Origin: Kalmusia sp. IMI 367209
Lineage: Eukaryota; Ascomycota; Dothideomycetes; Pleosporales; Didymosphaeriaceae
NCBI GenBank assembly: GCA_027946365.1
Contig: JAPEUQ010000003.1
Location: forward strand, 3,348,001-3,412,000
Direction of reading: 5' to 3'
DNA length: 64,000 nucleotides
Every line of letters begins with the position of its first letter. Position 1 is the first letter of the stretch. Shown piece by piece: positions 35,215-45,073 of this stretch. The position numbers were made by a program, and so were the translations under genes. Below the pieces are notes generated by a model. It saw nothing but the letters and a program-made list of their open reading frames with translations. It was not told the origin of the DNA and searched no databases.

Positions 35215-36140
35215 ACGCAGATATTTGTCTGCATGGATGTATGATGACGGTGAAGGATGACCCGAGGATGAAGGGGTTTGCAAGGCTGCACCAGTGTCAA
35301 AGCCGCCTAGCGCGCTCCTGTCATCCAACTCTTGGCCAAACGGTTCCATCTCTTCTCTTCATCTCCACTCATCGAATTTTCTTCGCGATTCTTAGTCCAA
35401 TTTCAAGTCTTCGCTGTCATGACGCATGCCGCACTCCTGTGATAACTCCTGTAATATAGATGGCCGCGTTCGTGGGGTCGTCCTAGCGAGCCGAGATTTC
35501 CGTCGTCCAGGTCCGCATGATTTCGATAAACATGAAACCCCTACATCCCGCGTTCAGTTTCGACCCGGGTCCTCGGCGGTTCGCTTTGTTTTCAAACCTC
35601 GCTTGACTGCCTCAAACCGGCTTAAATGTTTCCCGAACAGGGCTTGCCGCTGCCGTGGATGCGGCTCTATCTAGCGCTCGCGTGGACGCTCACCGTGCGC
35701 GCTCTCGAGACGCTGAAGGAGACTTGATTGGTGGTTTAATGTATTCAAGCTCGAGGTCAAGCTTCGCGCATTGTCTGACATCCCGGACTCTTGGCGAACG
35801 CCCCGTCATGGTCTGGATGGGAGGTCCTCGAAGCGATGCTTGGGAGGCTTCAGATGAGCATCCTGTTTCAAACGTTTGATGACACGGCCCACTCACGCGA
35901 CGTGATGGGAATGGCCTCGATCCATCGCGGGTTATATAGAGTCTCATGTAGTACTGCTTCGCAACTCTTCATCCGCATTCCACGGTCTTTCGTCGCAGCA
36001 GCTTCTTGTGTTCCCTTTCGGTCTGAGACCTCACATTCGTTCTTCAGTCACTCATTCTTTCAGTCACTCTTTGAAACAGAAGCTAGGCTTCCATACTCTC
36101 TCAACCAACAGCCCATACAACTCAAGAACTTTCAGTCACA
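35215..36140. promoter_or_regulatory. Upstream region of the LPMO gene
   Basis: No gene seen. The last 200 bp contain a TATA element and a long pyrimidine-rich leader directly before the ATG, common in strongly expressed fungal genes. Confidence 0.45.
35933..35938 (+). promoter_or_regulatory. TATA-like element
   Basis: TATATA 208 bp before the LPMO start codon, followed by a pyrimidine-rich 5' leader. Confidence 0.4.
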
Positions 36141-37052
36141 ATGAACTCCTTCGCCACTGCTTTCGGCCTTGCTGCCTTGGCCACCCAGGTCGCTGGTCAC
36201 GGTTACCTCACCTCCCCCTCGCCTCGTCAACCCGGTGCTGCCCTGACCAAGGCCTGCGGTTCCCAGGTGTTCAACATGTGGTCGTCCGACATCAACGGCA
36301 ATGTCCAGACCGCACTCCAGACCGCTTCCAACCAGGCCGACTACAACGAGGCCGAGTGCAACATCTGGCAGTGCAAGGGCATGAAGTTTGAGGACAACAA
36401 GGACAACGTCCAAACTTACACTGCCGGCCAGAAGGTCCCCATCGTCTTCAATGTTGCTGCTCCTCACACTGGTGTTGCCAACATGTCCATCGTTGACACT
36501 GCGACCAACTCCATCATTGGCTCGCCGCTCATCACTTTCGATGACTACGCGTCCACCGCTACTGGTGTCTCCGCTGATGAGAAGAACTTCGACATCACCA
36601 TCCCGTCCGACCTCGGCAGCAAGTGCGCCACCGCTGGTGACTGCGTGCTTCAATTCTGGTGGGACGCCCGCTCCATCGACCAGACCTACGAGTCCTGCAT
36701 CGATTTCACTGTCGGTGGCTCCGGCTCCGGTGGTGACTCTGGCAGCGGTTCGTCGAGCAGCGCTGCCCCCGTCAGCTCAGCTACCGCCACTGCCACTGCC
36801 CCTGCCAGCTCTGCCGTCGCTTCTTCCCCGGCCGCTACTTCGGCTGCCGCCAGCGCGTCCCCAACCGTTGTCGACAACGAGACGCCCAGCTCCACTTCTG
36901 CTGCCGCTGAGGTCCCTTCTGCTACCGCTACCGGTAGCGCTGGCTCTACTCTCCCAGAGGAGTTCACCGTCCAGCAGTTCATCTCTTGGCTCAAGACCGA
37001 GACTGGCACCACCTCTGCCAAGGCTCGCCGCCACGCCCGCGCTTTCTTCTAA
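36141..37052 (+). CDS. Lytic polysaccharide monooxygenase, AA16-like, with Ser/Ala-rich linker and conserved C-terminal tail
   Basis: Intronless, 303 aa. The signal peptide (1-19, ending QVAG) exposes His20 as the first mature residue in HGYLTSPSPRQPGAAL. With His109 in NVAAPHTGVANMS it can form the copper histidine brace; LQFWWDARSIDQTYESC supplies the usual aromatic at the axial site. Together this fits a copper-dependent LPMO of the AA16 type acting oxidatively on cellulose-like polysaccharides outside the cell. The family call is from memory of the motif, not a search. Residues about 195-265 are Ser/Ala/Thr-rich and probably O-glycosylated. The last 36 residues (LPEEFTVQQFISWLK.. ending RRHARAFF) form a separate conserved-looking tail and not a CBM1. 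Confidence 0.82.
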   Translation: MNSFATAFGLAALATQVAGHGYLTSPSPRQPGAALTKACGSQVFNMWSSDINGNVQTALQTASNQADYNEAECNIWQCKGMKFEDNKDNVQTYTAGQKVPIVFNVAAPHTGVANMSIVDTATNSIIGSPLITFDDYASTATGVSADEKNFDITIPSDLGSKCATAGDCVLQFWWDARSIDQTYESCIDFTVGGSGSGGDSGSGSSSSAAPVSSATATATAPASSAVASSPAATSAAASASPTVVDNETPSSTSAAAEVPSATATGSAGSTLPEEFTVQQFISWLKTETGTTSAKARRHARAFF

Positions 37053-37205
37053 GCGTGTCGTTTACAGGGGTTTAGAGAGCCACTGAGTTGTGAAAATTAG
37101 AGGGATTCCGTTCTGCTGTAGATATACACTTTCTGAATATACTTGGCGCAATTCTGCGGCCCAACCGAAAACTGCTCTTCTTGCTTTGAATTGATGTGCT
37201 GTCTG

Positions 37206-39197
37206 CTATACTAACTCGATGACCTGGAGAGGAATGCCAGCTGCTCGGAAATATTCGACATCAGGACGATTTCCGTACGTTCTGGACTTGTTGCCCTCTT
37301 CGTCTATGACCGTAAACTGCAACTCGGCGTCCTTCTCTCCGGTCTCAAGCTTTGTCCAGTCAAGTCTTGGATCGGGAGTCAAAGCGACACTGCCCCATTT
37401 CCTTAATGGAGAAAATTCCCACTGTTGTTTGTCAGTCCCGTCAATTCGGATAGGATGCATCCTCCAACTTGGATCAAGAGGACCCAGCAATGCTTCTCCG
37501 CAACTGAGCTCATAGACGTAACACTCTCCGAGAACACTGAAGGCACCATCTTCTTGGGGTCTCAAGACGATTGGCACGTCACAACCAGGCATGATAGCAA
37601 TGACGTCTCCATCAAGTGATGCGCGTGGTGCTAATCCAAGCAGTCCACTCTCGGTCTGGATGATGCGTTGCTCTTTACATGATCGGTTGGCCACCGTAAT
37701 AAAGTACGACCAGTCTTGATATACGGGCGTTAACCCGTGGCTGTCGATCAAGCCTGCTACACAGCTTCTTGCAGAGTTCGCGCTGTATACTTTGAAGGGA
37801 TATTCATCCACGTAGTGAGAACTATTGCCGTGGGTAAAGACGTGTGTGATTGATTCAAGAGGGTCTTCATCGCCTGCCTCATTCAATTCCGCAGCAATCG
37901 CCTGGAAGAGCAGCGCAAGATGGATCCGACGCTCACCAGGAAGCTTATGGTAGAAATCAGGGAGGTGCCCAGCTTGAATTTTCGTACTCAAAACCACCGA
38001 AAGCTTTAGCCGGTCGCAACCGGGGCCAGTCCACACAGCATCTGTGCGGCTGAACGTTGATGGGGCTATAGTGTGAAGACGCTGTTTTTCGATCGGTATG
38101 TCCCAGTGCGGTATCCAAGATGGTCGGCCCGCCTCCCTCTCAACACCTCCACAGTCTTTCAAAAAGTCTAGCCTCCCGCACTTGTCAACAATGTATAGTG
38201 CACTGTCTCGATACACGTCCAGCACGGGCTTGGAGTAATTTACGGGTATACCTGCGATGAGAGCACGCCGCGCAGAACTGGCAAACATGCCAAAACTACC
38301 GTAGACCTTATCCCGAGAATCGGCGCACCCAAATTTGCTAGCGATACGGAGCGCGATGGGAAGATTCCAGATTTGAGGCGTACTCAGGTCTCTGATGATG
38401 TTTCGCGCACGCTCGACCTCGTCAGGGAACGGCGGGCCGGGGACCTGAAAAGCCTTCTTGAAGATGAAAGCGTGTGCAGGAGCGAATGCTTCCCAGGGAA
38501 TGCCTCTATTGCCACAGAAGAGCACACCGCGTGGTCCTCGTAGTATTTCTTGACGGATCCAAACTCGGCCGAACCAAGGGCGCTGCCACAGCTTGTAGAG
38601 GCATCGCATATGCGGTTCCCATTTTATAGAGTCACACTGCAGGAAATCTCTCTCAGCTTCTGTTAGGTCATGTGTATAGTTGAACTCGCAGCCCGCAGTG
38701 ATCCAGTCCATTATCAAGTTCCGAGAAACTGTGTCGTAGAGATCCAATGCATGTGACGTATCTTCATCCCCTGGTCCGAGCCAGACGAGGACCCGGTATG
38801 CACCCTCGTAAATATCGGACATGAGCTTGACTTGTTCTTCGCGCTCACTGATGTCTTTCTGGTCGATGCAAATTCCATCGATCCATAGCACTCTCTCTTG
38901 ATCCGGTAGTCGGAGGTATTCCAGTGCTTCGGCGACATTGGAAGTGATGCCTATCGAGTCGAACGACGGCTTAATCCCGTCATCTTTAGCTCCACTGGAC
39001 TCTACGAGCGCAGCACGAGTCATTGTTGGATCGCCCCAAGTATACGAAAGTGCCTCATAATGTGGCTCGTCATCGAGACTAGCAATGCGAATTTTGATCT
39101 GTGGTCGAGCTTTGGTGAATTCTGGATAAAGCGTTATCAAGCGAATCTCACGCCGCTGGTAATCTAAAGGAGTATATTGATAGCGACTTTCTAACAT
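37206..39197 (-). CDS. Heterokaryon incompatibility (HET) domain protein 1
   Basis: Intronless, 663 aa, ATG at 39197. The HET domain starts at about residue 46: YEALSYTWGDP, then EALEYLRLPDQERVLWIDGICIDQKD, then VLVWLGPGDEDTS, and further on RPWFGRVWIRQEI. The rest of the protein (about 250-663) is the usual variable C-terminal region of this class, without another recognisable domain. HET proteins trigger cell death when genetically different hyphae fuse; most paralogs in a genome have no assigned role. It stands alone here with no obvious partner gene, in contrast to the HET gene at 59470. Confidence 0.9.
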   Translation of the reverse strand: MLESRYQYTPLDYQRREIRLITLYPEFTKARPQIKIRIASLDDEPHYEALSYTWGDPTMTRAALVESSGAKDDGIKPSFDSIGITSNVAEALEYLRLPDQERVLWIDGICIDQKDISEREEQVKLMSDIYEGAYRVLVWLGPGDEDTSHALDLYDTVSRNLIMDWITAGCEFNYTHDLTEAERDFLQCDSIKWEPHMRCLYKLWQRPWFGRVWIRQEILRGPRGVLFCGNRGIPWEAFAPAHAFIFKKAFQVPGPPFPDEVERARNIIRDLSTPQIWNLPIALRIASKFGCADSRDKVYGSFGMFASSARRALIAGIPVNYSKPVLDVYRDSALYIVDKCGRLDFLKDCGGVEREAGRPSWIPHWDIPIEKQRLHTIAPSTFSRTDAVWTGPGCDRLKLSVVLSTKIQAGHLPDFYHKLPGERRIHLALLFQAIAAELNEAGDEDPLESITHVFTHGNSSHYVDEYPFKVYSANSARSCVAGLIDSHGLTPVYQDWSYFITVANRSCKEQRIIQTESGLLGLAPRASLDGDVIAIMPGCDVPIVLRPQEDGAFSVLGECYVYELSCGEALLGPLDPSWRMHPIRIDGTDKQQWEFSPLRKWGSVALTPDPRLDWTKLETGEKDAELQFTVIDEEGNKSRTYGNRPDVEYFRAAGIPLQVIELV

Positions 39198-40358
39198 TTC
39201 GAGTAGTTGTTCGGCTTCGGCTGCTCATCTTTGGGGACGCGAAGTGGTTTATTATTTACCTGTGGCTGTGCATGGCCCCCAAACGCTCCGTCAAATCGAT
39301 CCTGCAAAACGCAGCAGGAGGCCTTAGCTTTGAGCACAGCAATGACCAAATAGCAATCTAAGTATAATGTCACTTTTCATTAGCCACATAGCCGACACGC
39401 CTGCTAAATCGTACGAGAGTACGTTTATATCGCGCCTTGTAAGCGGAGGGCAAGTCTACTACACACATCAGTACCTTTGCGGCAGCCTTATTTTCTCTGT
39501 CGAGTATACCATGGGACGACACGTCGGGTGACACGCAGGTATATATTATGGTTGGCTATTGGTGTGTTTAGGAGGATTTTGGGTGTTTTAAGGTCTGGGT
39601 GGTCGTTGCTCGTACATCCTATCCGACTTTCAGGACTTAGGGCTGTCCGAACAATATGAAGTTCGACTACTTTCAAGGCATGCAGTTTGTTTGATATGAG
39701 TCGCCAAGTTTAACTTTCAACGACAGCATCTACTGACAAATATTGGCTTGGCAGGCAAGAGCCGCTGTGGCGGGGCACACCACCTCCCTCCTCTTGTCTC
39801 CTCTCACTACCCATGTACACTTGGACTCGCTCTACCCCAAGTGATCTGGAGCCGTACATTGGCCTCGGAGGAGACGCGCTATGCCCAATGTCTCATGCAC
39901 TCGAATGTCCCGTAGCCGATACCTCGGTTCAGTCCCGGTGGTACTAGTGCTCGGCCCTAATACCAAATCAGTTCTTCTATACATGAAGATCGCGGTCTTC
40001 CGGAGGGAAGCTCGACTAATCGAAGTCTGTAGAAACTACAAGACTTCAGACGAAGGAGTGAGTACATATATGAAACACTAGACTGTATTGCGTATTATTA
40101 AGCCTTTCAACAAAATATCTCTGCCGGGCGAGTTTTGCCGACAATCGTTGTCTAGAGCCGCATGATAACGTCGTCATAACCATTTTCGACATTTCGTCAT
40201 ACATTACAAAGCCTTTGAAAATGCAAATATGGAGCACCTAACATTTGTATAAAGCTTTTTAGTGTTGACCTAGTTTGACTACAGTTTATCATAGCAGTTT
40301 CTTAGCTCAATTCAAAATTCTCACACATCTATTAGATCTCAAGAATTTTTACGGCACA
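39198..40358. other. Gene-free divergent spacer
   Basis: 1.2 kb between a minus-strand HET gene and the plus-strand old yellow enzyme. Only short unconvincing ORFs. Confidence 0.55.
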
Positions 40359-41705
40359 ATGGCACCACGACGATATGAAGCAGAAAATAAGGATGCAGCA
40401 CCGCTGGGAAAACCGCTCCACTTCGAGTTTTCCGATACAACCGCCCAGAACCGGTTCCTAAAAGCAGCCATGACTGAACGACTGTCATCATGGGACCCCA
40501 AAATCCTAGAGGCTCGCGGCATTCCATCAAAAAATTTGATCAACGTATATCGAAGATGGGGAGAAGGAGAGTTCGGCCTGATCCTTACCGGTAACCTCAT
40601 GATAGAATATGACCATCTAGAGGCAGCCGGCAATCCCATTATCCCTCGCGGCTCACCATATGAGGGCGAACGATTTGAGAGCTTCAAAGAGCTCGCTACT
40701 CAAGCGAAAAAACATGGGTCTCTCGTTGTTGGTCAAGTTAGCCATCCTGGCCGCCAGGTTGCGGATAACATCCAAAAGCACCCCATTTCGGCGTCAGATG
40801 TACAGCTAGAGGGAAATATTATGGGCATGACTTTCGCCAAACCACGTGCGGCGACTGACGAAGATATTAAGAATGTGATCGAAGGATTTGCGTATGCGGC
40901 CGAGTACCTCGAGAAAGCGGGCTACGATGGCATTCAATTGCATGGCGCCCATGGATATTTACTCGCTCAGTTCTTGTCGCCTTCGACCAACCGTCGGACA
41001 GACAAGTACGGGGGCTCGCTCGAGAATCGTGCTCGAATTATCACCGAAATTGGACAAGAAGTGCGCCGCCGCACATCTTCAAAATTCGTGCTGGGCATCA
41101 AGCTCAACTCCGTGGAATTCCAAGACAAGGGTTTCGATACCGAGGAAGCTGCTACACTTTGCAAGCTACTCGAAGACAACAGCTTCGACTTTGTAGAGCT
41201 GTCAGGTGGAACGTACGAGCAGCTTGCATTCGGGCACAAGCGAGAGTCAACCAAGAAACGTGAAGCTTTCTTCCTCGAATTTGCTGAGAAGATCACACCT
41301 TCGCTTTCGAAGACGAAGACGTACATCACAGGCGGTTTCAAGAGCGCAGCTGCCATGGTGGATGCATTGAGCACCGTTGATGGTGTCGGTCTCGCGCGTC
41401 CAATTTGCCTAGAGCCTGAGTTGCCAAAGCAGATCTTGAAGGGCGAGGTTCACGCCGCGATAAACCAGCTCACCGACGATAATGACTTCGGAGTTACCAA
41501 TGTTGCTGCGGGAACGCAGATCAGGCAGCTCGGAAAGGACCAGCAGCCAATCGATCTTAGCGATGAGAAGAACTTGGAAGCATTCCAGAAGGACGTGGGT
41601 ACATGGAGCAAAGGACTTGCAGAGGATAAGGAAGGAAGTAAATACGGTTATGTCGATATTGAGAGTGTGCAGGCAGTGCCCTACGGCAGCGCAGCGCCTG
41701 CATAA
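40359..41705 (+). CDS. Old yellow enzyme-type NADH:flavin oxidoreductase
   Basis: Intronless, 448 aa from the ATG at 40359; the frame opens 28 codons earlier without an ATG. FMN-barrel marks include VVGQVSHPGRQ, then GYDGIQLHGAHGYLLAQFLSP with the two active-site-region histidines, then RTDKYGGSLENRARI, and a late ITGGFKSAAAMVDAL phosphate-binding strand. These enzymes reduce electron-poor alkenes with NAD(P)H and FMN. The physiological substrate is unknown. Its 3' end faces the seven-helix protein gene 178 bp away. Confidence 0.93.
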   Translation: MAPRRYEAENKDAAPLGKPLHFEFSDTTAQNRFLKAAMTERLSSWDPKILEARGIPSKNLINVYRRWGEGEFGLILTGNLMIEYDHLEAAGNPIIPRGSPYEGERFESFKELATQAKKHGSLVVGQVSHPGRQVADNIQKHPISASDVQLEGNIMGMTFAKPRAATDEDIKNVIEGFAYAAEYLEKAGYDGIQLHGAHGYLLAQFLSPSTNRRTDKYGGSLENRARIITEIGQEVRRRTSSKFVLGIKLNSVEFQDKGFDTEEAATLCKLLEDNSFDFVELSGGTYEQLAFGHKRESTKKREAFFLEFAEKITPSLSKTKTYITGGFKSAAAMVDALSTVDGVGLARPICLEPELPKQILKGEVHAAINQLTDDNDFGVTNVAAGTQIRQLGKDQQPIDLSDEKNLEAFQKDVGTWSKGLAEDKEGSKYGYVDIESVQAVPYGSAAPA

Positions 41706-41883
41706 GGTAGTCACAGGACCAAGTTTTAAAGACATTCGTCGCGTGTATCATGTTGGCCAGGGCCGCTCAGCAAATGGCTCACTAGGCTTGCGTCCGGATA
41801 ATCTACGGAAAGGCTAAGTGACGAGGGTATCGTTTAATTAGAGATAATAGTAGATTCAAACTCCGTCTCAGACTTATGAACTC

Positions 41884-43153
41884 TCACAACGCATTCGTCG
41901 AAATCTCAACATGGTTCTTGTGCAAAGGCGTCTCATCCCCAAACACGCTTCTTGGGAGCTCCGCCGAGCTCTTCGAACTCCGTGACGAGCCCTCCACCGC
42001 ACCCTTCTTTGCCACGACCTCTTCGCTCACAACTTGGAAATCTGTCCTGAAATGTATGCCCCTGAAATCATCATCAGAATCATTCTTGTTGTGCCCCTTC
42101 ACAACCCCAGACGCCGACGTCAGTTGGAAAGACCGAAGTTGGTTGGATGAGTATTGAGCATTGTTAGAAGGGTCGTGCGACGAATGATGCGGCACTGAAG
42201 AAGTGTGTCCAAACTCGTCCATGTCCATGTCGTTTTCGGATTTGCCGCGCGCGAGTCGGACGACAAGCGAGGCCATGGACATTTCGATATTGAGCTTGAC
42301 CATGTACACGACGGGATGGAACTGGACGTAGACGATTTGGTTCTTGAGGAACATGAGACCGATGAGCATGCCCTATGTTAAGTCAGTCGAGCGTTCAAGT
42401 GAATTGTCGATCGTTTTGAGGTTAGACATACATCCATTGCAATAGAAAGCACCATCAGCTTTGCATTGAAACCAACGAGTGGTTTGTATTTCACCAATCC
42501 GTGTTGTTGCACGAGTCGTTTCTTGACGGTCCGGAGGAAGTACCAGTTTAGTCCAGCATCGACTACGAGAATGATGACCTTTGAGATTTTATCCCAGATA
42601 TTGTTGATATCGACGAAACTAGCAAAGTCAATAGGATGATCTTTAGTATACGCATCTAGATCTGAGACTTACATCTTGCTCACTGGTGGTACGGTATGCG
42701 AAGGTATCCAGATAACGAACACGGCAATGTTGACAGCCGTAATAATGACCACGGTCCACCATTTCATCGACCTCACGGTGCTCCGGTGCTCCGCGATCAA
42801 TGCGATCCGATTAATGATGATTTGCATCAACAATTGGATCTGGAACACCCAGCAAAGTAGGATGAAGAACAGGACAGGGACTCTGCATTCGATCATTAAC
42901 ATTGCATTGATGGGGAGGCAGTGAAAGATGCTCACGTCGGCCCAATATCTCCACTCAGGAAGAACCATCCAAGCACACCAATGATAATGTTCGCGGCAAT
43001 CTCACCCCAGAGCATGTAAATATACACGCTCCTGAGTGGATTTTTGTTCCGCCTCGTCTGCTTGATAGCCTCCCATACCGTCAGGAACCCGAAACCGAGC
43101 GTGAACCCCGCGGCGAGGGCCGCAATCTGGATGTCGGAGCGCGATGCAGACAT
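41884..43153 (-). CDS. Seven-helix membrane protein of unknown function
   Basis: Four exons: 43153-42936, 42882-42673, 42618-42432 and 42372-41884, giving 367 aa; introns are 53-59 bp and all phases agree. Six to seven hydrophobic spans are visible, starting IAALAAGFTLGFGFLTVWEAI, YMLWGEIAANIIIGVLGWFF, VPVLFFILLCWVFQIQLLM, WWTVVIITAVNIAVFVIWIP, VIILVVDAGLNWYFL and KLMVLSIAMDGMLIGLMFL. A cytosolic-type C-terminal tail of about 120 residues follows, rich in Ser, Asp and His (KSENDMDMDEFGHTSS). The layout matches a common Ascomycete family that looks GPCR-like but has no assigned ligand or function. Confidence 0.82.
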
Positions 43154-45073
43154 ACTGCCTGCAACCGAGCACTATACCGCTCAGCGATATAGAAAAATAG
43201 AGGAAGAGGAAAGAAATTGGATTAGGTCATGAAAGAAGACTCCTGTGTATATATCACATTTCCACCATCCGAGGAGACTATGATGCCGCCACCCCTAACG
43301 TGGATGCCGGAGTAATGGGGCGTTCACCAAGCTGACTCGGAACAGTTCTCGATCTGCTGCAGTCTCAACCTTAAAACCTAGCTTTCACGTCGCGTAGACT
43401 TGCTCCCACGTGTTGATCTGTGACAGATCATCATACCAAGACGTGATGGGTCTAGGGCCCATAGAAATAGAGTTTAGATGAAAGAAAAATCGGGATGAGA
43501 CAGGAGACGGGTCCCATGTTTAGTTAGATGTCCCAAGCCCTACCATTATGTCACGCAGTTAAGGTGATGCAGGCGTCTGGGGGATGCGAGGTCTTTGCGA
43601 GGCGAGATCCGACTCTCGATGCGGGTCATGCCAATCATTGGTATCGGCTGTGTGATAGTACAGGGCACATCCCGTCTTCGGCGAAGTGGAAGCCAAACCA
43701 CCCAATAGGCCTGGATCTGACTATTCCATGGTCAGGTTATAGACCGAAAACAGGTGTGGCCGAATCTGGCCGAACCGACAAAGCACCGAGCCGCGTGGCT
43801 ATCGTCAAGCATCAAGATTCCCTTCCCGCTTAAGAGTGGGTAAGGGTGAGAAGTAGTCTGTTATGATAGCGATGGGGAAAAGAAGGTTATGCGAAAGTTA
43901 GGCATGCCTATGAAGGAATTGCTGTATTGTTGGTGTAAAGTTGCTGATCCTCCCGGCGCAAGGAACCGAAGGATGCAACGGTCCGTTGCCCCACACCATG
44001 ACACTGGGCTCCACTTCCACGCGTTTTTCATGCCACACTTCGTATCCTGACAGCTGTCACCATCTCTTGATAATAGTCTATCTGAAACTTCACTGGTTGC
44101 AGGCCTGGCCCTATGTTATGTTGAATCGTGAAATTGACCTCAACCCCTTTGATTTGTCGATTCTTCTAATTTGCTTTTGTCAAGGAAATCCGAACTCATT
44201 TCAAGGCAAAATGGCACTCGGCACAGAATCACGGCAAGGCACCCGGCACTGGATCACACCTAGTGTAGAATCACACTCGGCAACACGGCTCAAAAGCCAG
44301 CATCAGTGAAACAGAGTACCACAGTTTTGCCTTGGAAGTCACATCTCGCTTACGACAGCATCGAACCTGTGCAAATCAACACTAGTAAAAATCATCTATC
44401 GAAAGAAGAGCATTGAGAACGCAAGCGATCAAGGCGCGCACTAGAACATTCTTCACCGCCAGTATTTCCACAGCAGTAGCCTCCAATACACAAGAACCCC
44501 GATAGAATCGTCCATCTCTTGCACACGAATTTATCCACATGCCACCGTCTGCCCTGACAACCCCTAAATGATTACCGCTCATCGCCGATGACTCTCCCAA
44601 GAACCATATTGAACATCATGCCACATCACGCAATTCACAAGCATGCAACTGAGTCAGACCTTGCGTAGAGCTACTTCGAGCACTGCTTGTCAAACGCAAC
44701 TTCCGTAAACCCCTTGTCGCCGCTGTTTGCCCCTACCAGAACAGTTTTCCGTACCAGCGCAGTCTTTGGAGGTGAGGATGTCCTCGTGCTCGATACTAGG
44801 TAGCGACATAAACGGGTATGAAACGAGCCTCGCACCTGGCGTAGAGAAGCCTCCAGAAGGGTAGGACTGAAAATGTGGTGAGTAAAGTCGTTTGGTGCAC
44901 AAGTGCTCTTACGAACAGTAGCCGAGCCCAACTGCTCACTAAGCAGAGGACAGTATCGTATTCTTGTGTAGACATTGAAACACCAAACACTCACACTATT
45001 ATTATAGACGCTCCTCTACTAGAAGCTATTAACTCATCTCCAGTCCTTCTCCGTCCTCGCTACCACAACCTCC
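43154..45073. other. Gene-free stretch
   Basis: 1.9 kb, the longest empty spacer in the window. Several ORFs of 70-120 codons occur (for example 43528-43833 and 44671-44994), but none shows a domain, signal peptide or plausible exon partner. Confidence 0.55.

Noticed and set aside
34008..37052. A secondary-metabolite cluster around the ToxD-like gene
   Set aside because: No polyketide synthase, NRPS, terpene cyclase, P450 or cluster regulator lies nearby; flanking genes are a But2-type protein and an LPMO.
43528..43833. 101-codon plus-strand ORF
   Set aside because: No motif and no neighbour support; treated as chance in a 1.9-kb spacer.
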